DNA of 60,000 nucleotides from Polytrichum commune (Eukaryota > Streptophyta > Polytrichopsida > Polytrichales > Polytrichaceae), in contig OX485808.1 of assembly GCA_950295325.1 (NCBI GenBank), forward strand, positions 40,074,527 through 40,134,526, read 5' to 3'. Both the position numbers and the translations under genes were made by a program. Under the pieces are notes generated by a model. The model saw nothing but the letters and a program-made list of their open reading frames with translations. It made no database searches and had not been told where the DNA came from. The first letter of the stretch is position 1. Every line of letters starts with the position of its first letter. Of this stretch, positions 23,969 to 37,031 are shown one piece after another.

Positions 23969-26134
23969 GTCTAGAGTTCATTCAAGTAACAATCCCAAAC
24001 CATTTTTCCTAGCTTGATTATGTAGATTGGCATGAGAAAGTTAGTCTAGGGTTCTGATACCAAATTTTTATATAATACCTTCAGTTTGAGTCCTATCTAC
24101 AAAGCATGATACATTTTCGCACTTCCAATTTATCCAAATCCAAAACCTATCAAAATGAATATGCACTAGTATAATTATTTGAAGGCTCGCCACCCATCTT
24201 GAAAATTGCGTTCACATGCATCGCTAGCTGATGATCCCATGAGCCCTTAGACTGCATGAAAACCATTGAGAAAGCTGAGAGGAAGTCTGAATAGAAAAGA
24301 AAAAAGAGAGGTCATATATGGAAATGATCTCACTAGTGAGGAAAATTTGTCGCATGGAATCGCACAGAGGTTTGCATGTTTTCCGGGAAAACATTCTTTC
24401 CACGGGCTTTTCAACAAACGATGTTCTTTTTAAGGGACCCTGGGGAGGCTAGATGGGACACTAGTGGCCAGTGCCACCTTCCAGATTTAATGATGATGGG
24501 AGTTCTCAACTACATTGAGCTCCAAAGTCAAGTAAAGGTGAGACCGAGGCCCGGGTGTATGGGGCAATGTTGAATGAGTCATCCATAAGTGGCAAGATGA
24601 TGGACTAGCTTTGTAGTCAACGGTTTTTAACCTTTTGAGCTTTTAGCAAACTTCGTCCCTCCTACAGCTTCTTATAAAAAATTCTTAATATTTTTACAAG
24701 TCTTTTCATATTGTACAGGAAAGTACACCAAGATAAAATTGGGACCGTCCACGTATGTATCCAACTTCATTCATGGACTTGAAGTGTGTGAAAATCATAG
24801 AACCGCCCACGTCATCGATATTGAACACTTTGAACAATATGGGTTGCAAATTATACACAGGAAGATTCAGTGGTTCAAGGTCATTGTTCGACTGAACCAA
24901 CCTTTTAAATTATTTGTACCAATTCCAATCCTCTTGAAGGCCCCACCTTTGATGTTTTCGGGTATTAAATTTCAGGCACCAACTTAGGTTCCACAGTACA
25001 CAGTTTTAACTTCCTTTTCTTCTTTTTTTCTTTTTTTTCACGCAGTGTTAATGTTGAGCATGTGATTACAAGTACATGATGGTTTAGCATTTACGTAGCC
25101 AAACACAACTGCTGTTCAAGTTTCAATTTCATAACTTTTACAGCCACGTTTCAAGCTTGAGGTTGATATTGGTGGCTGTTCATCTCATAGCACTGATCAA
25201 CAAAATCAAAGACCCAGGAAATAAATATACACTTCAAAACCTGTGACATCAACAAACTTTTTCTCCGAGCAACTCTGTCGAATAGTGTTATTATACCGCA
25301 ACTTACAGTTACCTGTTTTCCAATTAGCCAAATCATATATTACACTGCGTTTCGGGGATGCAAACAAAGAATAGCTTTGTCCAGAGTAGAATCATTGAGA
25401 GGTGTCATTCCCTTGAAAGGCACCATTTATGGAATTTGGAATCATATCCATAAAGGCTGGTTGTGTCATACAAGTTGGTGATGAGAAATGAGCGATGCCT
25501 CCCTACATTCCATGGTGAGTCCAAGCTAGCAGGCCCACCGCTGGAGATGGGGCTCCTTTCAGGTATGTAGTCTTCAGCTTATAGTAGATTCTTGTTGAGG
25601 ATGCAAGGACAACAAGCCTGGCAAAGCACTTGCGAGTACGTGCAAAGAGTTTAAGGTAACATTGACAGACAATTATTTGAAGCACCTGTTCACACTCCCC
25701 ATGTGCAACAGTAACTCAAAAGCTGTGGTCATGGGGAAATTAAATTATAGCTCTACAATTCAGAGATCAGCTTATTAATTCATTCACTTTGGTTAATGAT
25801 ACTATACATTCTTGCCATATATAACCCAATGCCCATGATCAACTTGGTCATGGTGACCTACCTGAACCCCCTTTTCTGAGTCCAGGAATTCTATCCTGCT
25901 TGACACCACACATTCCAGGTTCATGTAGCCTTGCTCTCAAACCTCCACATCTAAGAAAAACTCTAAGTTGATACGTATACCCAAAACCATTAATAATGAA
26001 CCTAATCAACACTAGTGACTAAGTACTACACTCATACATTTGGGATGTATATATGGCAGTGGTACATAGTGCTGGAATGAGGTTATGGGTTGGTTTTGGG
26101 TGCGCCTACCAAGTTATTGCCAGAAACAGCCACT
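23969..26134. other. intergenic, nothing recognised
   Basis: AT-rich, with a pyrimidine tract at about 25010-25040. No supported gene. Confidence 0.5.
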
Positions 26135-26236
26135 ACAACCATATGGGGGTGAAAAACCTTAAGTGACAAAGACCTTAAGTGCCAAAAACCTCAACGCCAA
26201 TAACCACCCCCCCCCCCCCCCCCCCCATATGGTTGT
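26135..26236. repeat. 102-bp inverted repeat with a C-run
   Basis: The arms ACAACCATATGGGGG and its exact reverse complement bound an A-rich centre with two GACCTTAAGTG-like words. The right arm is fused to a run of about 20 C. It could be a tiny MITE or foldback; no clear target duplication. Confidence 0.6.
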
Positions 26237-28014
26237 ATTGAGCTGCTGGGCTTTTAATCTCATGCTGAATGCGAGGTGTTTCAGAATTTTGTTGTGTGTG
26301 AGCTCTGGATTATATGGACTGTTACATTATTGATCAGCCTGGAGGTTAAATAGCTACTTCAGGTTGTTTGAAGTGCTACTGCGAAGTAAATTGGTTGCAT
26401 AGTTCACAAAACAGACCCAGTATCTACAATATGAATGTCATTCTTGCTTAGCCTAGACGGATGGGGAGTTAGCTTGAAGGGGTAACTTATCTGATGAATA
26501 CATCAACGTCTGATGCCAAAATGCTAGATAGGACAGTGCGGCAAATGCAGGTGACGGTGATCATAAGCTGAGTACGGTGGCTACGGTGTCCATAGGTGTT
26601 TAATATTATCACCGTGATCGCTGCTCAATCCTTGACTTGGAATATAAATCAGAACAGACGTAGTAACACTGTATCTATATGTCATACAATTTGTTCCATC
26701 ATGCATGTCAGATCAATGGCGCTGCATGGTTCACATGCGTGGAGAGACTTTACTAGAGGTGCATGACATGAAGAGGGCAGGGGTTTATACCTCTGGCAAT
26801 AAGAACAAGTACCACAGGTGTTGCGAGTGTCACAGGACTATCCTACCAAAAAGTTCTGTACTCTGTACAGTGAGGTTTGAGCACTCACCAGGCGTCCGGT
26901 TGCTTATGGACATCGACATACATATATATATCAAAGTACCTCGCTTCTGGCACAGATCTTATTCCATAATACGCGTTCAAATGTGACATTTTCGCACTGA
27001 ACATGAAGATCACTTGCATACCTGTTTGAACTTGTTCATTAATACGATGCACGATCCAGCTTGACAAGAAGCTCCTCTTAGCAAGACTAAGGTACCACCA
27101 GGACAAAATCATCTTTCACTTGAAAAACTAACAATCATCAACTGGGAGTGAAAACTGATTTCGAGGTGATGGATTGTAGGAGAGACTAAGTTGTGCATAC
27201 CCTCCATAAGGGCAGACAAGTGATTTTAATGTATAGTACTGTGCTGTACACATGACATGAAATGTATGGATCGAGGTCCCCCAGCTGGTCAACATGATAA
27301 GATCATCTCCTGCCTAATTATACAGTCTTGACATGTCTCAGTTCAATGGTAAGGGGCACCTCTCAAATTCCTATTCCTATTCCAATCCCTGCCCCCGACC
27401 CATGAATTGCTTCTTCCATGACAGTTTCTACCACCACACGCAGGGGTTGCTAATGAAAGGAAATTATGGTCACCTAGAAACTAGTTGAACAACTGTACGT
27501 TACAGCATACTAAACTAAATCAGAGCTTCTTGCCTACACTGATTACAGGATCTACTTTCACATCACCAAAGGACTCAGTGACACTGTGACTGATAATTTT
27601 TGCCCCAAGTCTTGAAGCTACCCAGCTTTGAATTGATGTCTTTGGCAGTAGTGCAAGAATTGTGACAACATCCCCTCCTTCCATGCATAGGTAATTCGGA
27701 GCCTGTATCGTTGCCCAAGCTCGCCGGAGTGAAGAAAGTCGCCACCAACTGATGAGGTTCTCAGAAATCATCAGAACCACTCATATATGGAAACTACAAC
27801 CTTCCATAAACCTTTAATTTGTGTGGGTTCGTACCGTCTTCCCCGAACAACGATCGGTCCAAGCTTCCAAAGTCTGAGAATTTTGTAACTATAACAGTTA
27901 CAAAGTACGGTCATCTCCAACCAATATGTAGTAGCAACACATGAAATTGCATCAACTAGATGATTTGATCTGCAAATCATGTAACACATGAATGGAATGT
28001 AGTCTCTGGATAGA
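26237..28014. other. intergenic; 3' flank of the MYB gene
   Basis: No supported gene. The 3' untranslated region of the minus-strand MYB gene must lie at the right edge of this stretch; I could not place its polyadenylation site. Confidence 0.5.
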
Positions 28015-30023
28015 TCAGTGATTCAAAGGAGGGCAGAGCTGGTTATGGGTGGCTGCAGGGGGCCCAACCAAGTGCAACATGTTGGCCCAGTAATCCTTCA
28101 AACTCTCCAGGTTGCTCACACTGCCACCGCTGCTGGTGCCAAATTCGTTGGTAACTGTGGTAATTTCCTGATGCACCTTAGGAGTCTCCGGCAGCTCACC
28201 CTCTTGTAGCTCCAGAAGCAGCTCTGGTGGGATGGACTGCAAGGGGCTGGAAACAAGGGGCTGGGCTGCTGGTGAATTCGAAGCTGGCGAGTCATCTCTT
28301 CCAGAAGAGGAAGAGTCTCCGAAAGAAGGTGGCACCCAGAATGCTGCAGCACTAGAACTGCACAGCCCAGAGCTCGCCGGAGTGGCACAAGACTGGTAAC
28401 TTGAAAGTCCACATGAGTGATCTGAGGAAGTTGGCAAGAATCTGAGTGGCGAGTCCGCTGCACTAGCATGATCATGTGGTGTAGCGCTGAATGGGCTTGA
28501 CAAAGTAGAGGTTGGTGATCTATGGTCCATAGTCCTGGGCAACACTACTGTCGATGTGAGTGCTTCACAAGTCAAGGCTGCAGAACTAGGGACAAGGTTA
28601 GTGGGTTCCCGCATTGTGAGAGGTGGCAAGTCTTGCTGCATTTGGCTGGCAAAAAAATTAGCCTGACCTCGGTGGATCAGCTGTGCTGATGATGTCTCCG
28701 AAGTCGTGGTGGAGAAATTGTACACGTTGTCCAGGCTCGCAGAATTAGAGCTATGATGGAGCGTCGAATCCTCCCAGTCTTGTAGCAAGCCCTGAATCTC
28801 AAGAGGCCCCTGCTTGCTTGCAGCAGGTGTGGCTCTGCAGGACTGATCTGCGAGCTGGTTGTTTGCATGGTGGGTGAGGTCACGGCGGAGGGAGTCGGTG
28901 ACTTGGGCCTTCCAGGACCTCAAGAATGTCAAGTCACTGGTACTGGAGGTTTGGGCAGGTGTGCAGGCCCCTCTTAAGGCAGCTTGGGTTTTGTTGAGGT
29001 ACAAGTCGCTGGAGAGCCTGGCTTCGGTCTCCATGCGCACTCGGTCCCATTGGGACATGTGGCTCAGGGTGGAGCTCACCAGGGGCTTCACATCCAGGCT
29101 GTCCAGGGCTAAGCTCGACCTGGCCTTGTGGGTCACTGGGTCGATGCCCATTTGCAGCAGCCGCTTCTTCAAGTGCGTGTTCCAGTAGTTCTTGATCTCG
29201 TTGTCTGTACGCCCGGGCAGGTGAGCTGCGATGGCTGACCATCTGACAAACACATGCAAAATTATTATCCCGGTTGAATCAGAAAAAACACCAAAGAATT
29301 AAATTTACACTTCTCCAGCATTCGCAAAGTTCCCTCAGAATTGCAAGAAATCATTTTTAATTTTTTTAAATGTTACCTGTTTCCCAGCATGCCATGGAGA
29401 TGGACAATGACTTGCTCCTCTTCCAGGGAGAACCGGCCGCGCTTGATGTCAGGTCTCAAGTAGTTCGTCCACCTCAATCTGCAGCTCTTGCCACACCTTA
29501 ACAGACCTGCACACATACACACGCATACAAAAGCCAACATTAAGAGTTCAGTTCTCTTTGACAACCACATGAAATTGCTGCAGGCTGCCTAATCCTCACA
29601 GTAGAAAGTATAATCTTACACTTTTACCCAAGACCTGGGATTTCTGTCTACAAAGGCCAATGAACTGCAATGGAGATCTAAAGAGCTAGTAGAGAGCAAA
29701 AGAGTGAACTTGTTCCTAGTGGGTGCCAGAGGTGAGGAGATGGTCTCCCAATAATTGGCAAGAGTGTCTCATGGGTAGACCTTCCTGACATGAAATCTGA
29801 AGCCAATGTTGGTGGGGCCGAACTCTTGAGCAGTGTTTACTCAAGAAGTCTAATCGTATGTGAGCTAAGAGGAATTTTGGAGCACAGTACCAGCATGTTT
29901 GGGGAGTGCACGCCAGCTGCCATGGCCGTAGAGCTGGATGTACGCCACTAGCTTCTGGTCCTCTTCCGGGGTCCACGGCCCTTTTTTCAGCCCCATTTTG
30001 TCACAACACGGAGCTCTTCCCAT
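28015..30023 (-). CDS. R2R3-MYB transcription factor, subgroup 9 (MIXTA-like)
   Basis: A nuclear DNA-binding transcription factor. The ATG is at 30023 (protein begins [17 protein letters not shown]). Exons are 30023-29891, 29506-29377 and 29242-28015; every intron has GT-AG ends and the join gives 496 residues. Both introns fall where plant R2R3-MYB genes usually have them, after HAG in R2 and inside GNR/W in R3. R2 and R3 fill about residues 14-115 with the regular Trp (Phe/Ile replacing the first in R3) and end [19 protein letters not shown]. After them come MGIDPVTHK and [14 protein letters not shown], both marks of subgroup 9, and [11 protein letters not shown] near the C-terminus. The rest is Ser-rich. 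The bHLH-binding signature in R3 is not evident. In angiosperms subgroup 9 controls epidermal cell outgrowth and cuticle; the role here is inferred. The gene appears intact and isolated. Confidence 0.95.
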
Positions 30024-31060
30024 CCTGTACTACTGCTCCTCCCAACACCTTCAACCAAATTCCAGCCTGGTTAGCTGACTCCTCTTGCTGCTTAAGCCAA
30101 GCTACCCCAGTGCCGGACCTGAACCTGAACCCGAAATCCACTGTCCTAATTACAACACTACCCTTCTTCTGTTACAAGGGAAAAAAAAAACACGGTGCCA
30201 CCTTGTGAGAGTAAGGTCGCATCTGCTTCGCACTGAGACTTCTTGCACTCCCTCCCTCACTCCTTCAACCTTTCGAAACAGCTGTAACATACAACAAGCT
30301 GTGTACAGCACAACCTGCTTCGGTAATCGAGAGGATCTCAGAAGTAAAGATTGTGAGCTCCTAGACTTACTCCAGGCTTCACAGCTGCTTCTGCTTCACC
30401 CAAATCTCTCTACCTGAGCCTGCACTATCCTCTGAAACCACCCTTTGCAACCTTATGGCATTCGAGGAGGCTCGTATCATACCCCGAGATTCTCAACCAG
30501 AACAATCTGTGATTGATCCAGACCACCTTTGAAGCTGGCTTGACAAAAAGCTGTCTCCAGACGTAATGATCATAAGCTGCCTACAGGCTGCGTGATCTTG
30601 CTTGCTTGCTCGCTCACTGCTCATCCGCAGCAGGCTAGCTTCCTTCTTCGCCGCGGCGGCAGCAGCAGCAAACATGAGCAGCCTCGATGTTTGATCTCAT
30701 AATAAAACTTGCCGTTAGGATGCGTGACCGATGTGAGTGTGAGTTAGTAGTGTGTAGTGAGCGAGCTGGAGGCGATCGAGCCGGGAGTGCTGAAATGAAT
30801 GAAACGACCCGCGGTGGCGAGCCATTTTGAGGGATCGGTCCGAGCGCAGGTGCCCAACCGTGGGCCCCCGCGCCACCAGTACTGCAGCGACCGGCGGCCT
30901 CGCTGGGCCGTCCGATCGAGCGTCCCGATCCGCTACGGGCTCGCTGGACCGTCCGATGGCGATTGGCTGATCGCGGCTAGACGCGTGGCGCCTTTTGGGT
31001 TGGGCCTTTTTGGATGCGGGGCGAGCCGAAAGGCGAACTTCCTCCTCTTTGTGTAATAGA
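30024..31060 (-). promoter_or_regulatory. 5' leader and GC-rich promoter region of the MYB gene
   Basis: Upstream of the MYB start lies a pyrimidine-rich stretch, then GC- and CpG-rich DNA at about 30640-31040, in sharp contrast to the AT-rich surroundings. It contains CCGTCCGAT twice (near 30907 and 30948) and an inverted CCAAT box (ATTGG near 30961). No convincing TATA box was found, and the transcription start is not fixed. Confidence 0.5.
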
Positions 31061-33890
31061 ATAAGTTAAGGAAGGTTTGTTGTTGCTTTGTGCATGGGAA
31101 CTTGCCATTGGGCATGTAGTGTCTTAATATACAGTAGCATTGGCTCAGTATTGGGGCTTGTTTTTGGAAGTTTATGAGCTGCTCTATACTACATACAGCT
31201 AGTGAGCTATCCTAAGTTACTGTAAGTGCATGGCCTGGAATTGCGCGTGGCTGCTATGAGTGTGGTCTTACACCGACTGCAAGCCTTTTGCAGTGAGATT
31301 TTGTCTCCCACTTTTGTTCAATGTGGATAAAAGGATGCACGAAGAGTGTCGTATTTATGGATTAAGGTAGATGGGTGTTAGGGCCGGTTTAGACTAGTAC
31401 GGTGAAGAAGTGCACTGGTCAGTCGGTCCATGGGAACGGAGCGATTGGCTACGAAGTGGGTTCTCAACGGTTGGGGTTTACGCTACGGCCAAGAGTTCTC
31501 TAGTGGAGAGAACTTCAAGATCTTGGATGAAAGAGAATGACATCGTTGCCAACATGGCAACACTTTTTGATAGGGGAGTTCTCTGGAGGTCAAGTTTCTT
31601 GGGTAATCTCAAACCCTTAGACAAGAAACTTGGCCTCCGGAGAATTCCAACATGAGGCGTTTTATTTATTTGTTTTTCCATCTTTTCTTCTATACCAATT
31701 GTTGTCCCCAAATAAGCTTGTCTTGGGTTGAAAATCTTGATTGACCAGTGCAATTCTTCACATTTGTCTAAATTGGCTCTTAGATGGGCACTTTGTCCAA
31801 CTAGCCCACTTCTTCTAGGATTTGAAACACATGAATAGTACAAGGTAGTTAGCAAGTCCAAAATGAGGCCATAGCCACTTTCCTCATGATTTACAGATAT
31901 TATACAAATACGTCATCCATTATCAAATTGAAGATTCATGTGCTCATTAAGTGGTCCACCATTTGGGGCCCATACAACTAAAGTGGTTAGGTTTTAGTGG
32001 AAATGTAGATTTCACCTCATGGAAAATACATTTCCACTAGAATCTAGTGGGCGATCAGCTCACATGGAAACCAACCCTTGCCTTCATTTGGTTCATATGG
32101 CATCAAGTTGTTGCATTTAATAAGTGGCATGGCAAAATCTCCCCGACCGTTATTTCAACCCATTGTCTCTTGTACTTGTAACTTGCCTCATGTCATATGT
32201 GTATCCAAGATAAATTTTGGAATTGCATTCAAACTAAAATGGCATGAGTTGGAATCATTTTTTTCATGATGAAGTTGATTTATGATGCTCATATTCACAA
32301 GGAGCTTGACCTCCATTGGAAGCAGTCTCTTTGGCGAGGGTATTTGGAAGAAATGTATAAATTGCCTTGAGATTTGGTACCAGTTCTGGAGAATAACATT
32401 GCGGACCATTTGGATTGAATGAGATGGTCAAACAAAACCATTTGCATGTTAACAAAGTAAAACACCTCATTTGGGATGTGTGGATCTATTATGGGAAGGC
32501 AGCTTGGGTGAGACTTCTCAAGCACAACAAAATTTCTCCAATTGCAAAATATTAGGTTTGTTTGAGGTCTTCAATCACTCATGGGGTGTGAGAGAAATTT
32601 TGCATCACCGTATAATTTTGAAATGAGCTAGAATTGGAAATTCCTAATTCCTAGGTGATGTTCATATGGTTTAGGGTGGTTTTGGGGTTGTCTTTGGTGG
32701 TTGGTTCAGTGGTCTCTTTCTTCTAAATGGCAGTATGGCACCATTGAAGGGCCCCGCCTCCCTCCAAGTGGATGTGTCTTATTTATGCCATTAGCTTCAA
32801 AGTTATTGATTTAACATTCTCTGTCAAATGCTAAATCAATAAATCAATGTTTCTATACAATAATGATAAAGGAGAATCTACTCTCACTTGTCAAAACACT
32901 ACTCAACCCAAGGGCCACTTGTGAGGACCTAGGAAAGTGTCAACACTTGTTCTAAGAACCCGTGAAGGATTACTTTCAAACACATAGTCAAAGTTGAATC
33001 TAGATTACTACTTGCATTTTATAACTGGGGTCCGGATATGGTTTCTTTGGTTGCATCGTTTTTTGAATTTTTATAGATTAGAAAACATAATATTATAAAG
33101 CATGTCGCTCACTCACTTATTCTAGATAAAAGAGATGGCATGTTCCATGGGCATGATTAAAATTTAATTTGTTGTTTTTTTGGAGAATTGTAGCATGTTT
33201 ATTCCCAATCCTTGTCCAAATTATTTTTCAACCTAGGGTGAGTGGCAAGTAGACCTTAGCAATGCTATGAAAATTAGGATGTGGTTGAATAAATTTGTTA
33301 TGACCTCAATTATGATTTCAAATTATGAGCTCTTGATTCTATTGGCATTTCAAGTCTAGAGCTTTGTCCTTGCATGAATGTGTTCATATGAGTGGATGAC
33401 TTTGAGTGACATACTCAATGGGTGAACCTCCGTGGTTGCCATGAGTATGCCTTACACCGACTACAAGCTTTTGGAGTGAGGTTTTGTCTCCCCCTTTGTC
33501 AAGTAGATGAAGGGTAAAGGAAAATGATAAAGGGTTGACATGTTATTTGTGAATACTTCTAAATGAGTTACAATATTAATGAATAATACTCATTCTTGGT
33601 TACCTTCAATTAGGATTAGAGTAATTTTCTCTCAATTTCATTAGCATCTAAGGCCTATAACTTTGCTCTTCAAAGAATGTGTTTATATGAGGGGATGAAG
33701 TTATTTTGCACAAGTGACCTTAGAAGGATTAAAATGTAGTTAGTGTCAATTTCAAGTTTCATCTATTTCATCTATGTGGAATTTTACCCTATGGAGGGGC
33801 ACAAATTTTATCACTGAGTGATGCATCAACTACCAACATGCTAAGTAAGTTAATCATTTTTGTGAAATAAGTAGAATGGGCGGACCACTA
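31061..33890. other. AT-rich DNA with MITE fragments
   Basis: Isolated element ends occur: AAGGTAGATGGGT (family B) at 31369 and a Harbinger-like GGGCCGGTTTAGACTA at 31382. A truncated family B copy lies at 31779-31970. A word TTACACCGACT(G/A)CAAGC with flanks repeats at about 31265 and 33455. No gene supported. Confidence 0.5.
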
Positions 33891-35116
33891 CACTAAAAAT
33901 GATATTTAGTAATTGATACACTAAATACGAACGCATACACTAAATGTCAATAACCCTATGAAAGTAAATACATTAAATGTAAACTCAAACACTAAATATC
34001 AACTATGGTAATATGTGGAAATTACATGTTTGAATTTAGTGTTAGTAAGGATATGGAAAAAAATTTCACAATGATGAAAGGAGAATTCTAGGATATCTTC
34101 TAGCACTGATTATCAAGGAATTGAAAATTAGTGTTGAGCAAGGTAGGGTGGTAACAACATTAAATATAATCAAACACTAAATATCATATGTAGTTTAGTA
34201 ACACCGGTTATGGTTAGTATTGTGTGTATGTTACATAAAGTATGACTTACCCTTCACATCTTATGGTGTATACACCATCACACATGAAAGGTTTCTTTCA
34301 ATTTCAAAGAATTTAAAGTTGTCCGAAATATAAAACATAATCAAGTCATTCAAATTGTTAACAATTATTGCACACAATAGGTACATTCTTAATCTAATAT
34401 GAGAACAAAACATTAATAAGCCCCATGCTTCCTCACACATTCGCACTTGAAAGATATCAAGTTTTATGGGAACCAAGCTGCAACACTAAAACTAAAAAGC
34501 TATCATTTTTCTAGAATTGCAACATGCTTTACATTCTTGACATATCGAGGCCAAATTAGTCTCTTGCCTAAGGTGGAGCTTACCAATGTTGTGGAACTTT
34601 GGACATGAACATTCTTTGTAAATGTCAATGGCTAATTGGCTTGATAAATCAGTACGAATGGCTAGGAGTATGCCTACTTGTAATACAAAGTGTCTCCATT
34701 AGACCTCTATTACCTGGAGATCTTATGATAACCACCTATTTCATTCATCCATGCAGCAGGAACAATAAACGCAGTGGATGAGTGGTGGCAGGAACAGAGG
34801 AGATCAGGAGAGGAGGGTTACATCGGTCAAATCCGACGGTCGAGAAAGCATAGGCAACGTGGCCTCACCAGAAGCCAGAAGTTGCTTTCATCGCCCATAT
34901 ACTTCTTTCGACAAAGTTGAGATCCGGATTCGATTCCCGGCCGATGCACATGAATTAGTTTTGGAGAATATTAGAACTTGTTTCTCTAGGATTGTGCTTC
35001 TTCGATTTGTAGTTTCAGACTATTAAGATGCTGACATTACTTATGGTCATCAAATCAAATTTCCACTCAATGTTGCTAACTTCTCAGTTTTGATACTAAC
35101 CAACACTTATGAGGTG
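33891..35116. other. AT-rich intergenic; tRNA-Gly 3' fragment inside
   Basis: The words CACTAAAT and ATATTTAGT repeat at 33895-34200. Apart from the tRNA fragment listed separately, no gene or RNA is supported. Confidence 0.5.
34924..34949 (+). other. isolated 3' part of a tRNA-Gly
   Basis: From CGGATTCGATTCCC through GGCCGATGCA this repeats the T arm and acceptor 3' strand of the tRNA-Gly at 13944-14025 almost exactly. Nothing upstream folds as the 5' half. It is a tRNA fragment, perhaps from retroposition. Confidence 0.7.
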
Positions 35117-35493
35117 TGAGGTATGTGGGTGTTATTTGGTTTGGTTTTTAAGCTCTCCAACTTCACCAATTATATCTACGTAATGAAACTTGGGTTTCAT
35201 TAGCAAATCTACAATGAAGCATGAGCAAAAATCGGATTGAAAATTGAACCTCCATTGATTTGGTTATCTCGAAAGACCCGTGCATGTTTGTTGACTCCTT
35301 AATTGATTACAAAGGTCCTCCCAGTTGTGTTGATTATTGAGTGTGGAGTAGCTAATAAATTTGAAGACATAGTCCAATCTCCTTTAAATATGTGTCTTTA
35401 GGGTGTTTGTTCTTTGATCCTCACCCAACCACACACCAATTAGCTATACATGTCCGATTACGAATTTAACCAAATAACACCTGCATATCCTAT
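35117..35493. mobile_element. MITE family B relative, copy 4
   Basis: Ends form an imperfect inverted repeat (left GGTATGTGGGTGTTATTTGG; the right end on the other strand GGATATGCAGGTGTTATTTGG, about 20 bp). The internal word AGTCCAATCTC is shared with the other copies. No coding. Confidence 0.7.
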
Positions 35494-36695
35494 ATTATGG
35501 AAAATTTCAAAATGTCAAGATGTGAAACATTTGGGCATTGAGCTTATGGATAGAGAATACTAGTGGGTAATGCACTGAACCTGAATGCCCTTTCCAATGT
35601 AACAAACTACCGTAGCTCTCTAAAAGCTTGGGCACCTTTCTGCCTAATAATTAATTAAAGTGTGAAAGTAAGTTAGGCAGCCCAAAAAATAATATTCTAA
35701 AATTGGGAAGGTTCACAAAGTAATTTAATATAAGTTAGACATTCATCCAAGTCATTCCTATAATTTATGGATGGTTTTCCTAATCTCATCTATGGCGGCT
35801 ACGATTAACTTAAGCACTTCCCTTAACCAACATTCCTTACCCTGAAGTTTGTCTTTTACTTGTATGTCAAGGTTTTGCTTTGTGTGAGAGTAACTTATAC
35901 GGAGTGGTCTTTGTGAGAGACTATGTCACTTGCATTATTTTGATTTTAGGCACTCTTTGAATGTTATTTCTTTTTTTTTGAACACTCAACAAAATTAATG
36001 TCCCAAAAATTTACACACCTTCAAAATTAATTATTTTCTGCCCAAGCTGCTAGAAAGCTACAGTATTGAAACTTGCATATTAAAAGCAAAGCGACTATGT
36101 GGAAGTAAGATTGGATGATGCTTAAGAATTAAAGAGCAACTTGTCATTGTGTTCCACATGTGACATATCAGAGTGTCTTCCAATCTACTTTCACAAAAAA
36201 ATCACGCCAACACAAATCAAATTGTAAGATGAATAAATGGTTGTTAGATAAACTTGTGTGAATTTGCATTTCTATGGTGTTAATATTGACAGGCGAGAGG
36301 AAATTATTTCTCCAAAAATATAGTTTAAACTCGGTAATAAATATCCTTTGTCTCTCAAAGCGATGAATTGACTATTTTTTATTGATTAGCCCAAATTAAA
36401 CCTCCAGGTTCTATAATGACCTAAACTCTCCATCTACTTGTCAATCCATGTGTATAGATTTGAATGCCTCAATGGCTAGGGATTTGTGGTGTCTAAGTAA
36501 ACTACTAAACTGAATCACTACAAAGGTGGAATCATAATGAATTACATTATAGTTTGTATCTGACTATTTTTCATTATTCTATTTTGAAAATAGCATTAAA
36601 GATCCCGAATTAATCTAGAGGAGTCCAATTAGAATCATATGGCTTTCAATCTTGTAAGGAATATATATTTTTTACTAAAACCCTTTCATCCATGA
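35494..36695. other. AT-rich intergenic, nothing recognised
   Basis: No supported gene, RNA or repeat structure. Confidence 0.5.
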
Positions 36696-37031
36696 CTCGG
36701 GGGGTAGTCATTGGTTGGAGTAGCAATATACGTGCGAACAAATGATAGGGTATTTTAAAAACATGGGGGCAAAAAATTATAAATGGACTTAAGAGTAATA
36801 TAGGGTATCAAAAATGGCACTGGACATCTTTAAAGTACTATAGGGTATGGAATAATAAGTAATTTGGAATTATAAGTAATGCAAACCATTTTTCTATTAA
36901 CACAAAGTAGAAAATTACTTAATGATAGCATGTGAAAAAAAAATTGAAAGTAATACCCCCCTATAAAATAGTGGTTGTTCGCACCTATATCCTTAACTTT
37001 TTAACACACTGCCCCCCCCCCCCCCCCCGAG
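36696..37031. mobile_element. 336-bp element with G/C-run ends and 8-bp duplication
   Basis: The left end is CTCGGGGGG and the right end a run of about 17 C followed by GAG, forming an inverted repeat CTCGGGGGG. ATCCATGA is repeated exactly outside both ends (36688-36695 and 37032-37039). An 8-bp duplication is typical of hAT, but these termini are not usual for hAT. A diverged longer relative is at 17331-18008. Confidence 0.8.

Noticed and set aside
31245-33520. Similar words about 2.2 kb apart taken as LTRs of a retrotransposon
   Set aside because: The similarity covers only about 80-100 bp, no TG...CA ends or primer-binding site are seen, and there is no coding between them.
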